Assembly: GCA_024684815.1 (NCBI GenBank)
Contig: JAIKWL010000030.1
Location: 1-64,000 of the forward strand
Direction: 5' to 3'
Origin: Saccharofermentans sp.
GTDB lineage: Bacteria > Bacillota > Clostridia > Saccharofermentanales > Saccharofermentanaceae
Length of the DNA: 64,000 bases
How positions within the stretch are numbered: position 1 is the stretch's first letter; the number at the start of each line of letters is the position of its first letter. Made by a program: the position numbers and the translations under genes. The notes below the pieces were generated by a model. The model was not told the DNA's origin, did no database searches, and saw only the letters and a list, made by a program, of their open reading frames with translations. Positions 25,232 through 34,276 of the stretch are shown piece after piece.

Positions 25232-26692
25232 TCACATGTTCACTTCCATATCGGCAACTGCCTCCGAAAACGTCCGGTCGTGCTCAACGAAGAGCATTGT
25301 AACATTGTTATTCTTTACCAGACGCTCTATCTCTCTGCGCATATAGACATCGATGTAGTTCAAAGGCTCGTCCCAGAGATAAAGATCAGCATGCTCGCAC
25401 AGACTGAGGGCTATCATGACAAATTTTTTCTGTCCCAAAGAGAGCGCTGACACATCCCTGTAGAGCATCTCTTTTGTAAAACCCATCTTAACCAGAATCG
25501 TTGAAAAAACCGTTTTGTCACATCCCCGTTCATCGGCAATGGAATACAGCGTTCCTTTAAGCGATGAAGTATCCTGGCCGACATAAGATATCTTAAGTCC
25601 GGGCGCGATATAGATATCTCCTTCCGCAGTTATCCCTTCGCTTTCTCCAAGCCCCGCAAGATACTTGATCAGCGTGCTCTTGCCGCAGCCGTTTCTTCCC
25701 TGTAAAGATATCTTTGAGCCGCGCTCCACCGTGAGGTTAAAACCCGTGGCAACAGGCTCTCCGTACCGCATCAGAGTGACATCTTTTAATATCACGGGTG
25801 TCCTGTTATGGTGCTCGGTGCCAGTGATCTTAAGCGTTTCCGTCCGTTCAAGGTCTTTTAAAAGGCCCTGTTTTTCCTCCATCTTGCGCTCATTTCTCCG
25901 CTCAAGATTCTTGGCTGCAGACATTAATTTCCGTGCCTTCTCGGCCTCGTATGCCCTTCTGAAATGATCCTCGGCGACCTTCGAGGGAGCCTTGGACCTG
26001 TTCTTATATCCTTCAGCCTTAGACGACCATTTGGCATTTTTCTTCATCGCTGCATCGATGGAACTCATCTCTTTTTTCAGCTGATCGTTACGGGCGCGCT
26101 CACTTTCCATTCTCTGCTCATTGTTCTCCCACCACACCGAATACGTCGCTGCGACAAGTTCAATCCCGGTCTTTGTAATAACGAGTGTATGGTCAGTGCA
26201 GCGGTCCAGAAATGCACGGTCGTGTGATATCAGGATGAAGCCGTCTTTTGATGCAAGATAGTCCGCAACCGCTTCTCTTCCCTGCCTGTCCAGATGGTTT
26301 GTGGGCTCATCGATCAGAGGGTAGATCCCGTCAGATGCAAACAGATTTGCAAGCATGAGTTTGGTCCGTTCGCCGCCTGATAAGGTTTCCGCCGGACGCC
26401 ATATGATATCAGGATCCGCTCCCATCAGATTAAGCTCTTTCCTGACTCTCCACTCTTCGTTTTCGGGCAGTTCGTTCATGGGAAAAAGTATCGTTTCCGG
26501 TACACCTGTTATGGTTCCGCTGTACGGGAGTTCACCTCTCAAAAGTCTGAAGAAAGTGGTCTTTCCTCTGCCGTTCCTGCCCGCCAAAGCAAGCTTCCAC
26601 GAGGTATCCAGAGATATCGTGACATCATCAAACAAGGTCTTCTCCGACCCGTCGTATCCGAAGGTTAAATTGTTAATGTTTATTACTGGCAT
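25232..26692 (-). CDS. Lsa-type ABC-F ATPase (ribosomal protection family)
   Basis: 486 residues from the ATG at 26692 (AAGGAG eight bases upstream). Two ABC cassettes: Walker A AGRNGRGKTTFF (~35) with signature LSGGERTKLML and Walker B-like YPLIDEPTNHLD, then Walker A QGRNGCGKSTLI (~335) with LSLGQKKFVMIAL and LYLWDEPLNYID. There are no membrane domains, and a long charged linker (~185-290) separates the cassettes, which is the ABC-F layout. The start MPVININNLTFGYDGSEKTL closely resembles Lsa proteins, which displace lincosamides, streptogramin A and pleuromutilins from the ribosome; resistance itself is inferred only. An upstream leader peptide and attenuator support antibiotic-responsive control. 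Confidence 0.87.
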   Translation of the reverse strand: MPVININNLTFGYDGSEKTLFDDVTISLDTSWKLALAGRNGRGKTTFFRLLRGELPYSGTITGVPETILFPMNELPENEEWRVRKELNLMGADPDIIWRPAETLSGGERTKLMLANLFASDGIYPLIDEPTNHLDRQGREAVADYLASKDGFILISHDRAFLDRCTDHTLVITKTGIELVAATYSVWWENNEQRMESERARNDQLKKEMSSIDAAMKKNAKWSSKAEGYKNRSKAPSKVAEDHFRRAYEAEKARKLMSAAKNLERRNERKMEEKQGLLKDLERTETLKITGTEHHNRTPVILKDVTLMRYGEPVATGFNLTVERGSKISLQGRNGCGKSTLIKYLAGLGESEGITAEGDIYIAPGLKISYVGQDTSSLKGTLYSIADERGCDKTVFSTILVKMGFTKEMLYRDVSALSLGQKKFVMIALSLCEHADLYLWDEPLNYIDVYMRREIERLVKNNNVTMLFVEHDRTFSEAVADMEVNM

Positions 26693-26723
26693 AATGATTC
26701 TCCTTTTGGAAAATAACTCTGCC

Positions 26724-26807
26724 GGATAAATCAAAAGCCGCAGCAAAAACAGCGGCCGCGGCTAATAAAAATGCAATATAAATGAACACACAAAAAAGAC
26801 TTATCCG
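26724..26807 (-). promoter_or_regulatory. Attenuator of the ABC-F gene (terminator plus competing stem)
   Basis: In the minus-strand leader, AGCCGC...GCGGCT (26736-26763) followed by TTTTGATTT looks like an intrinsic terminator. CGGATAA (near 26801-26807) can pair with TTATCCG (near 26724-26730), which brackets it. With the leader peptide upstream this fits ribosome-mediated attenuation, a known control mode of ABC-F resistance genes. Confidence 0.55.
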
Positions 26808-26828
26808 CGAGTCAGAATATTAACTTCA

Positions 26829-26849
26829 TCAGCAGATCGTCTTCCTCAT
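26829..26849 (-). CDS. Leader peptide MRKTIC upstream of the ABC-F gene
   Basis: ATG at 26849 followed by five codons (MRKTIC) and TGA at 26829-26831, preceded by GGAGGG at the right spacing (26856-26861). It lies at the start of the transcript and 137 bases ahead of the ABC-F gene, with hairpins in between. A stalled ribosome here would be expected to change folding of the downstream attenuator. Confidence 0.6.
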   Translation of the reverse strand: MRKTIC

Positions 26850-26886
26850 TGGTGTCCCTCCGTAATAATAGTTTTGAACTGCCGTG

Positions 26887-26915
26887 ATGATACAGCAGGT
26901 TTTATCTTACGTCAA
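26887..26915 (-). promoter_or_regulatory. Sigma-A-type promoter of the ABC-F gene
   Basis: TTGACG (26915-26910), 17-base spacer, TATCAT (26892-26887) on the minus strand; transcription would start about 18 bases before the leader-peptide ribosome site. Confidence 0.7.
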
Positions 26916-26935
26916 GTGACTGAAACGGTTATCTG

Positions 26936-27304
26936 TTATGTGTTATCAAAAACCAGGTACTGTTCCTGTAAAAGTTTTCTGAAGAATTCTTCCAGAAAGA
27001 TCTTATCTTCCTTATTGATATTTTGTCCGATCAGCAATCTGACACGAACGTCTTCATAGAAAATAACGCACCGCTCTTCATAGATCGTATCGGATGTTCC
27101 TATATATCTTGAATCATCCATGGAGATAACTGCCTTATTGCCGTTCTGATCCATATAAGAACCACTTGAATTCACATGATCGACCCAGTTCTTTCTGCAG
27201 CGTTCAAGATCGATATAATGCTCCAAATCATCAGACAGTGTATATGTTATTACCCCACCGGAAAAATCCTTTATGTCACTGATCCTTATCGTTATTTCTT
27301 CCAT
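26936..27304 (-). CDS. Small hypothetical protein
   Basis: 122 residues, soluble, acidic, with a strand-rich N-terminal half (EITIRISDIKDF, GGVITYTLSDDLEHY) and a helical end (DKIFLEEFFRKLLQEQYLVF). There is no signal peptide or known motif. AAAGG lies ten bases before the ATG. It ends about 20 bases before the -35 of the ABC-F gene and runs in the same direction. Function unknown. Confidence 0.6.
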   Translation of the reverse strand: MEEITIRISDIKDFSGGVITYTLSDDLEHYIDLERCRKNWVDHVNSSGSYMDQNGNKAVISMDDSRYIGTSDTIYEERCVIFYEDVRVRLLIGQNINKEDKIFLEEFFRKLLQEQYLVFDNT

Positions 27305-27651
27305 ATTGTTAAGCCTTTCCGGGGTCCGGTAATCTTATCCCCTGTCCTGTTCCCGGCATCATTTGAAATATAACATGTGTCCGTCAATCTGTCATTTTCG
27401 ACGTTATCAGACTGTAAAACAAATCCCCCACACTTCACACAACCTTCACACAGTTTTGCTCAATTCTCCGGAATAGCCAATGCTATAATTCAAGCGGCAT
27501 AAGGAAGCGCTGTTCCGATCAGGAATTAATGCGCTGAATGGAATCAGCGCTTCCCGAGGTGCCGGTAAAAACAGAATTTTATTTATTAACGATTAGTCGT
27601 TCTGATATAGAAAACAGCCTTTATATAAAAGGTCTGACAGGGAGAGGTAAC
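27305..27651. other. Divergent intergenic region with 11-bp repeats and promoter
   Basis: 347 bases without a gene between the divergent 26936 and 27652 genes. It holds the direct repeat CTTCACACA at 27433-27441 and 27444-27452 (11-bp phase; TTCACA-N5-TTCACA resembles a PhoB/PhoP-type box) and an extended -10 TGCTATAAT at 27481-27489. The leader to the ATG at 27652 is long (about 155 bases); I see no riboswitch in it. Confidence 0.45.
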
Positions 27652-30033
27652 ATGAGACATCCTATTAAAAAGTTCGGGACTGCCGCTATGGCAGTTTCTT
27701 TATTTTTGTGCGTTTTTCCGTGCGGATGCACGAAGAAAAACGATAAGAAAACTGCAATAACGGATGAGGCCGGTCTTGTCTTAAGCGGAACGATGCCGGG
27801 ATCACTTCCTGAAGGATTATCATGGTATGACTTCGAAGAGAGCGCTGAGGTATTCGATCAGATTGCATCGAAGATCGGCGAGTACTATGTTACTGACATA
27901 AAGGTGCATAACGGCCGCACCTGGGCTTTCGTCGATGAATATAATGCTGAAAGACCATCGCAGCATATCATGTCATTTGATAAAGACGGCCTGATGATAA
28001 CTGACTCTGTAATAGACAGGGAATCAGGAAATGACATAAGTCTTGAATCGCTCATTGCAGGTGATCGGCTTTATCTTGAGGGATACGACTATTCGAAGGA
28101 CAGCAACGTGCTTTTTGCCGTTGATGAGACTACGGGAAAGGCTGTTCCTGACAGCAGGATAAGCCTGTCGGAATTCATCTCACGTGACGATTATATCCAT
28201 TCATGTGCATTCGCAGGAGACGACCTTGCACTACTGGTGATAGGCAGTTCTTCCTACTGCGTAAAAACCGTTGACATCAAGAGCGGAAATGTAAAGAAAA
28301 ACATTGATATCAAAGACGTTCAGAAGAACTTCAATATCCAGTATTTCGAAGGTTTTATGGCAGCAGGTTCCGGCAAGGTCATCTTATGGGGAAATACGTC
28401 CATGAACATGTATTTCGGACAGATAAGATATATCGTTCTGGATCTTGTTACAGGACAGGGCAGAGCACTTGACGAGTATGAATTCATTAACATTCCTCTG
28501 CGCAATCTGTCTTCCTTTGGCGGAACTCTTGTAAGCACTACGGATACGGGCCTTTATAAGATCGATCTTGATAATGGTTCATGCGAACTTATGATGTCTT
28601 TCAACTTAAGTAACTGCAACAGATTTCTTGTGAACAACTCAGAACTCACGTATTTTGATGATGACATGATGGTGTTCTATTATTCTTCAAGGACAGCATC
28701 CGCCGGACAGCTGCAAAACGCCCTTTGTACGTTCACAAGATCTGATTCTTATCCCGCTGCGGACAAAAAGATACTGACTGTCGCATCCACGGAAGATCTG
28801 GATTACGGCATCTCCGAAGCGATAATGAAGTTCAATGAACAGAGCGATTCCTCGTATATCCTTTTCGACGGAAGGTATAAAGCAAATACCAATATCGATT
28901 ATTCCAATACAGACAGCACTGATACTGCCGCTCTCAGTTCTCTCGGAGCATATGCATCGGTATCTGACCGTCTCGCAATGGATATCACTTCAGGAAACGG
29001 TCCGGATATCATCATCACAAGCGGTGCGAACGAACAGCTCTCGAACAGCGATTATTTCATCGATCTCTCGGAATTTATCAAAAGTGAGAGCGGGATAAAC
29101 AAGGATGAATATTTCATGAATGTCTTTGAAGCCTCCAAGTACAACGGATTACTTTACCAGCTGCCCATCGGCTTTTATGTCGACGGATTTATCGGTACGG
29201 AGGAATACTTCGGCGGCAAAAACGGACTGGCTTTTGACGAGTATCTTGATATGGTCGGCAGCGTCTGCAACGGTTCGGATCCTCTCTACGATCATCAGCT
29301 CTCATACTCAAGGACCAAAGTCGCGACCACGCTCTTTGCCAATATGAACGAACTGTTCATAAAGGACGGAAAGATCGACGTCAGAAACGAAGCATTCAGG
29401 GCTATTCTCGACTACTGCAAAGACCTTCCCGCAAGATCTTACACAGAAAACATGGACCTTTATACCGATGCGGAGGATTTCTATTACGGAGCTGACAAAA
29501 TGCCTGTTAAACCCTGCAGGGTCAACGGTTTCTACGATTTCGAACTTTATGCCGGCAGCCACGAAAATGTCACTTTGTGCGGCTACCCTTCGGTAGATGG
29601 AAGAACTGCATCTGTCGGTTCAGACATTGCCTTATCAATTTCTGCTCAAAGTGAGGATCCTGCCTCATGCAAAGAGTTCCTGAAGATCCTGCTCTCCGAT
29701 GATATCCAGCGCACTCTCGAGATAAACATCCCTGTCAGCAGAAAGTGTGCAAAGGACCTTTTCCTTGATGAGATAAGATCGCATAATTCGTCGGTCGACG
29801 AAGGCTATAACGATTCTGTTTTCGCAGGACACAGCAAGAAGATAGACGAATCTCTTGCCGGAAGATATATCGACCAGTTGTCCGCGGCATCCACATCCTG
29901 CTTCGTGTATAACAGCATCTCGATGATCATATACGAAGAGATCCCGGCATATTTCGAAGGTCAGAAGTCTTTTGACGATGTCGCTGATACCATCAACGAC
30001 AGGGCACAGACTGTATTGAACGAAAGAAAGTAA
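27652..30033 (+). CDS. Extracellular solute-binding lipoprotein (family 1-like)
   Basis: 793 residues from the ATG at 27652, which has GGGAGAGG upstream and begins a proper signal (MRHPIKKFGTAAMAVSLFLC, lipobox near FPCGC). An in-frame start 38 codons earlier lacks a signal. Residues ~45-400 form a beta-propeller-like part (VTDIKVHNGRTWAFVDEYNA, ALLVIGSSSYCVKTVDIKSG), unusual in front of a binding protein. Residues ~400-790 resemble ABC sugar-binding proteins: EDLDYGISEAIMKFNEQSD, MDITSGNGPDIIITSG, FIDLSEFIKSESGINKDEY, YNGLLYQLPIGFYVDGFIG, SAQSEDPASCKEFLKILLS. No permease gene is adjacent, so it may be an orphan binder or a sensor. Confidence 0.8.
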   Translation: MRHPIKKFGTAAMAVSLFLCVFPCGCTKKNDKKTAITDEAGLVLSGTMPGSLPEGLSWYDFEESAEVFDQIASKIGEYYVTDIKVHNGRTWAFVDEYNAERPSQHIMSFDKDGLMITDSVIDRESGNDISLESLIAGDRLYLEGYDYSKDSNVLFAVDETTGKAVPDSRISLSEFISRDDYIHSCAFAGDDLALLVIGSSSYCVKTVDIKSGNVKKNIDIKDVQKNFNIQYFEGFMAAGSGKVILWGNTSMNMYFGQIRYIVLDLVTGQGRALDEYEFINIPLRNLSSFGGTLVSTTDTGLYKIDLDNGSCELMMSFNLSNCNRFLVNNSELTYFDDDMMVFYYSSRTASAGQLQNALCTFTRSDSYPAADKKILTVASTEDLDYGISEAIMKFNEQSDSSYILFDGRYKANTNIDYSNTDSTDTAALSSLGAYASVSDRLAMDITSGNGPDIIITSGANEQLSNSDYFIDLSEFIKSESGINKDEYFMNVFEASKYNGLLYQLPIGFYVDGFIGTEEYFGGKNGLAFDEYLDMVGSVCNGSDPLYDHQLSYSRTKVATTLFANMNELFIKDGKIDVRNEAFRAILDYCKDLPARSYTENMDLYTDAEDFYYGADKMPVKPCRVNGFYDFELYAGSHENVTLCGYPSVDGRTASVGSDIALSISAQSEDPASCKEFLKILLSDDIQRTLEINIPVSRKCAKDLFLDEIRSHNSSVDEGYNDSVFAGHSKKIDESLAGRYIDQLSAASTSCFVYNSISMIIYEEIPAYFEGQKSFDDVADTINDRAQTVLNERK

Positions 30034-30170
30034 TCGTCTTCTTTTGCGGACATTTTTATATCCAACCGCTCGAAAAAGGGACTTGTTCATATTATTTGAT
30101 AGAAATAATCTTTTCCGCGAACCATAATGGAAGGATCAGGCATTAATCTGATCTTTACGGAGGTATCCTT

Positions 30171-33100
30171 ATGTTGCGCAAGTTACGTCCTTTATTCGTG
30201 GTCTTATTAGCGGTTATCTTTATTACCAACAGTGTGTCTGCAGCAACGATAAAGTCATACAGCATGACTTATTACGTTGATAACGAAGCTTCAAGATCAA
30301 TGCTCCAGATGATCAACGACTGGAGAACAAGCGGAACTGCATGGTACTGGGAAGAGGGAGATTCCGTAAAGCACCAGTGCGGTAAGCTCTCTGCCTACAC
30401 ATACGATTACAATCTGGAACAGATCGCACTGCAGAGAGCATATGAGGCAGCAGTAAGCTTCAGTCATACAAGACCTGACGGCACCGATTGTTTCACCTGT
30501 AAATACAACAGCACAAAATCATATGGCGAATGTATCTGTTTCGGAAGTCCGACGGCACAGGATGCATTCGAACTCTGGCAGGAGGAAGATTACGGCTACG
30601 ATGAGCAGGGCCACAGAAGGGCCATGCTCGACAAAGACTATAAGGCTATCGGTATAGCTCACGTAGTGCTGGACGATACGCATTACTGGGTACAGGAATA
30701 CGGTTTTTCCAACAGCGGCGCATCAACTACAACAGCGATAAAAGGCAATAAGACAGGAACCGTTGCCATGGATGTCTCGCAGGCGACTTTCTATATCTAC
30801 GAGGAATCCTATATAAGCAACATGACTTATGGAGCTACCCAGACTCTGCCCGCCGTCAAAGGCGCTTATAAGCTGTCTTCCACATACGGCAGTGCCGGTC
30901 TGACGGTCCCTGACAGCGAACTGACGAATGTTACCTGGACATCGAGCAACCAATCCGTTATCAAGGTTGAAAATAACAAAACACTCCGGGCTGTGGGAGC
31001 GGGAAGCTGCACTTTAACGGCAAATGCCACGTTTGGCGGAAAGACCTACACGATAAGCATGAACAAGAGCGTATCAAAGATACAACTGTCTAATTCCGGT
31101 ATAACCGCAACCGTTCCTTCATGTTATTTCAGTCTTAACGGAAACACTCCGAAGCCCGTCCTGACTTACAATGGCACTACACTCGTTGAAGGCACGGATT
31201 ACGACATCACAAGTTATTCATATAACACAAGCGTAACAAAGAGCGCCTCCGTAAAAGTTACGGGCAAAAGAAATTTCTCCGGAACGAAGATCATCACTTT
31301 TGAGATAATGGCATACGATATAAACAACTGCACATTATCTTCTATCCCGTCAGCAACTTACACGGGGAATGCCATCACCCCATCAGTAACTCTTACACAG
31401 AACGGAAAGACCCTGACGCAGGGAACGCATTTTACCGTGAGCTGCACCAATAACACCAATCCCGGAACAGCAACGGTCACTATCACAGGAAAAGGTAATT
31501 TCACAGGCGAAAGGACATCGACTTTCACGATCTCAAAACAGTCGGTAAATAATCTGACGATAAGTTCGATCTCAGACCAGAAATATACCGGAAGTGCGAT
31601 AACTCCGTCCGTTACCATAAAGAACGGATCAAAGACTCTCGTAAAAGATACGGATTATACGATCACATACTCGAATAACATCGAACCCGGAACGGCTTCT
31701 GCCACGATCACATGCAAAGGCAACTATACAGGCTCCAAGACAGTAAACTTTACTATCATTCCTAAGCAGATGTCAGAAGTCTCATGTTCTTATACAAGCA
31801 CTTTTTACTACACCGGTTCACGCATCACTCCGGACGTGACTGTAAAGAGCGGATCTTACGTGCTTACTGAAGGAACTGATTATACTGTCAGCTATTCCAA
31901 CAATACCAATGTCGGGACGGCCAAGATAACTCTGACAGGTATCGGAACACACTTTACGGGCACAAAGGATCTTACCTTCCAGATCAAGCCCATAACGGTC
32001 TCCATGGCAACTTTCACAGTAACGGGAACTTATACATACACAGGTTCTGCGATCACCCCGTCATTTACTCTGAAGTATGGTGATATCACGTTCAAAGAAG
32101 GTGTTGACTATAGTGTCACATACTCCAACAACATAGAGCCCGGCAGCGGAGAAGCAAGTATTACGGGCATCAGCACGATACTTACCGGAACTGCTAAGAA
32201 GTATTTTTCGATAGGCCGCATAAGCATCAGTTCACTGACCGTTGATGCTGTTCCCTCACAGACCTACACGGGTTCGGCTATAGAACCTGACGTGGTAATA
32301 AAGGACGGATCCAAAACTCTGGTCAAGGGTACGGATTACACACTCTCTTATTACAACAACACTTCAGTCACCGGTTCTGCCCGCATTACCATAACAGGTA
32401 TCAATCACTATACCGGTACGAGATACGAATACTTTTCGATCGTTGCGAAATCGATATCCGATGCTTCAGTTAATGCCGTCTCCGCGCAGACATATACAGG
32501 TTCTGCGATCAAGCCGCAGGTGACGGTAAAGTACAACGGAACAACACTGACACTGAATACTGATTACACAGTTTCTTACTCCAATAACACTAATGCCGGA
32601 ACAGCAAAGATCGTAATAACCGGCAAAGGCACGTATTCAGGTTCTAAAACAGTGAACTTCACCATTAATGCAAAATCAATAAGCTCTGCGACGGTTTCTT
32701 CCATAGCGGATCAGGCTTATACGGGATCTGCCGTTAAACCTGCGGTTACTGTTACTGACGGTTCAAAGACACTAGTATCCGGAACTGACTATACTGTCTC
32801 ATACTCCAATAATGTAAATGTCGGCACGGCTGAAGCAACCATTACCGGCAAGGGCAATTACTCCGGAACAAAGACTGTTTCATTTAATATCACAGGCAGA
32901 TCGATCAGCGGTGCTACTATCTCAGCAATTGCCGATCAGGTCTTCACCGGTTCAACGATCAAGCCGACGGTAACGGTCAAGTACAACGGCACTGCCCTGA
33001 CGCTGAATACTGACTACACAGTCTCTTACTCAAACAATACAAACGCAGGCACAGCCAAAGTTACCGTTACGGGCAAAGGCAGTTATTCAGGCACAAAGAC

Positions 33101-34205
33101 AGCTTCATTCAAGATCCTTCCGAACTCTTCCGAATTAACGGTTCTATCGATCGCAGACTGGACTTACACGGGTTCTGCTATAACTCCCGTGATCGCGGTC
33201 AAGGCAGGTTCAAAGACTCTTGTATCAGGAACTGATTATACTTACAGTTTCTCCGACAACATAAATGCGGGCACAGCTACTGTTACTGTTACGGGTAAGG
33301 GCAATTACTCCGGAACAGGAACCGGCACGTTTAAGATCGTGCCTAAAGCCATCAGCGGCATGACCATATCCTCCATTGAAGATCAGACATACACAGGTTC
33401 CCCGATAACACCTTCAGTCACTGTTACTGACGGCTCCAAGACACTTACAGAGGGAACCGATTACACTGTCACATACGCTAACAATATAGACGAGGGAACA
33501 GCTACGGTAAGCATTACGGGTATCGGCAATTACTCAAGGACAAGGTCTGTCACTTTCGTTATCGTAAGATCCTCTGAACCTGAAAAGCCGGATTACACAT
33601 GGGAAAAGATCGACGGAAAATGGTATCTCTTCGACAAAAACGGCAGCAAGGTAACAGGTCTTGTTGAAGTATCCGGCTCCACCTACTACCTGGACACAAC
33701 AGGCGTGATGCAGACAGGCTGGATCCAGCTCGAAGGCGGCTGGTATTACTTTGCTCCGGGCGGCCAGAGACAGACCGGCTGGGTAAAGACCGGCGGCTCC
33801 TGGTACTATCTTGACGAAGACGGAAAGATGCTCAAGGACTGGCAGAAGATCGGCGGAGTATGGTACTTCCTGGGTCAGTCAGGAATCATGAGAACAGGCT
33901 GGCAGCAGATAGGCAATATCTGGTACTACTTCGAATCCTCCGGCGCGATGGTGACCGGCTGGAAGCAGATAAGCGGGAACTGGTATTACTTCGACGGATC
34001 AGGCGCCATGAAGACCGGATGGCTTTACACGGGCGGCAACTGGTACTATCTGAACAGCAGCGGATCCATGGCAACAGGCTGGGTTCAGAGCGGCGGAAAG
34101 TGGTACAGGTTCGGTTCAGACGGAGCAATGCTGTATTCAACTAGTGTTGAACTTAACGGCAAAGTCTATGAGTTTGATGCAAACGGAGTCTGCACCAATC
34201 CATAA
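30171..34205 (+). CDS. Large secreted CAP-domain protein with MBG-like and cell-wall repeats
   Basis: 1344 residues; GGAGG precedes the ATG; signal peptide ~1-25 ending VSAAT. Order: CAP/SCP domain ~35-185 (QIALQRAYEAAVSFSHTRPD, GECICFGSPTAQDAF, DEQGHRRAMLDKDYKAIGIA, HYWVQEYGF); a Big_2-like Ig domain ~210-300 (TWTSSNQSVIKVENNKTLRA); one divergent and ten clear MBG/YDG-like beta repeats of ~75 residues (YTGSAITPSVTVTDGSKTL, GTDYTVSYSNN, GKGNYSGTKTVSFTI) to ~1130; then about nine aromatic cell-wall repeats (GWQKIGGVWYFL type), ending GKVYEFDANGVCTNP. It probably acts as a long stalk presenting the CAP domain at the cell wall. CAP activity is uncertain in bacteria. An IR GATCAG/CTGATC lies in the leader. 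Confidence 0.88.
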   Translation: MLRKLRPLFVVLLAVIFITNSVSAATIKSYSMTYYVDNEASRSMLQMINDWRTSGTAWYWEEGDSVKHQCGKLSAYTYDYNLEQIALQRAYEAAVSFSHTRPDGTDCFTCKYNSTKSYGECICFGSPTAQDAFELWQEEDYGYDEQGHRRAMLDKDYKAIGIAHVVLDDTHYWVQEYGFSNSGASTTTAIKGNKTGTVAMDVSQATFYIYEESYISNMTYGATQTLPAVKGAYKLSSTYGSAGLTVPDSELTNVTWTSSNQSVIKVENNKTLRAVGAGSCTLTANATFGGKTYTISMNKSVSKIQLSNSGITATVPSCYFSLNGNTPKPVLTYNGTTLVEGTDYDITSYSYNTSVTKSASVKVTGKRNFSGTKIITFEIMAYDINNCTLSSIPSATYTGNAITPSVTLTQNGKTLTQGTHFTVSCTNNTNPGTATVTITGKGNFTGERTSTFTISKQSVNNLTISSISDQKYTGSAITPSVTIKNGSKTLVKDTDYTITYSNNIEPGTASATITCKGNYTGSKTVNFTIIPKQMSEVSCSYTSTFYYTGSRITPDVTVKSGSYVLTEGTDYTVSYSNNTNVGTAKITLTGIGTHFTGTKDLTFQIKPITVSMATFTVTGTYTYTGSAITPSFTLKYGDITFKEGVDYSVTYSNNIEPGSGEASITGISTILTGTAKKYFSIGRISISSLTVDAVPSQTYTGSAIEPDVVIKDGSKTLVKGTDYTLSYYNNTSVTGSARITITGINHYTGTRYEYFSIVAKSISDASVNAVSAQTYTGSAIKPQVTVKYNGTTLTLNTDYTVSYSNNTNAGTAKIVITGKGTYSGSKTVNFTINAKSISSATVSSIADQAYTGSAVKPAVTVTDGSKTLVSGTDYTVSYSNNVNVGTAEATITGKGNYSGTKTVSFNITGRSISGATISAIADQVFTGSTIKPTVTVKYNGTALTLNTDYTVSYSNNTNAGTAKVTVTGKGSYSGTKTASFKILPNSSELTVLSIADWTYTGSAITPVIAVKAGSKTLVSGTDYTYSFSDNINAGTATVTVTGKGNYSGTGTGTFKIVPKAISGMTISSIEDQTYTGSPITPSVTVTDGSKTLTEGTDYTVTYANNIDEGTATVSITGIGNYSRTRSVTFVIVRSSEPEKPDYTWEKIDGKWYLFDKNGSKVTGLVEVSGSTYYLDTTGVMQTGWIQLEGGWYYFAPGGQRQTGWVKTGGSWYYLDEDGKMLKDWQKIGGVWYFLGQSGIMRTGWQQIGNIWYYFESSGAMVTGWKQISGNWYYFDGSGAMKTGWLYTGGNWYYLNSSGSMATGWVQSGGKWYRFGSDGAMLYSTSVELNGKVYEFDANGVCTNP

Positions 34206-34227
34206 ATATTTATTCGCTTAATATGAG

Positions 34228-34268
34228 AAGACCGGAGCTCTCTGCTGACTGCTCCGGTCTTTTTTTAT
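34228..34268. terminator. Terminator between the CAP protein and the LuxC-type gene
   Basis: AGACCGGAGC...GCTCCGGTCT stem followed by TTTTTTT on the plus strand; the minus-strand flank (TTCTCATATTAAG) is weaker. Serves mainly the plus-strand gene. Confidence 0.8.
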
Positions 34269-34276
34269 CTTTACAC

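Noticed and set aside
31300..33580. Regular repeats that could suggest a CRISPR or other DNA repeat array
   Set aside because: The period is about 220-230 bases, they are in frame and encode MBG-like beta domains; there are no short identical repeats with unique spacers.
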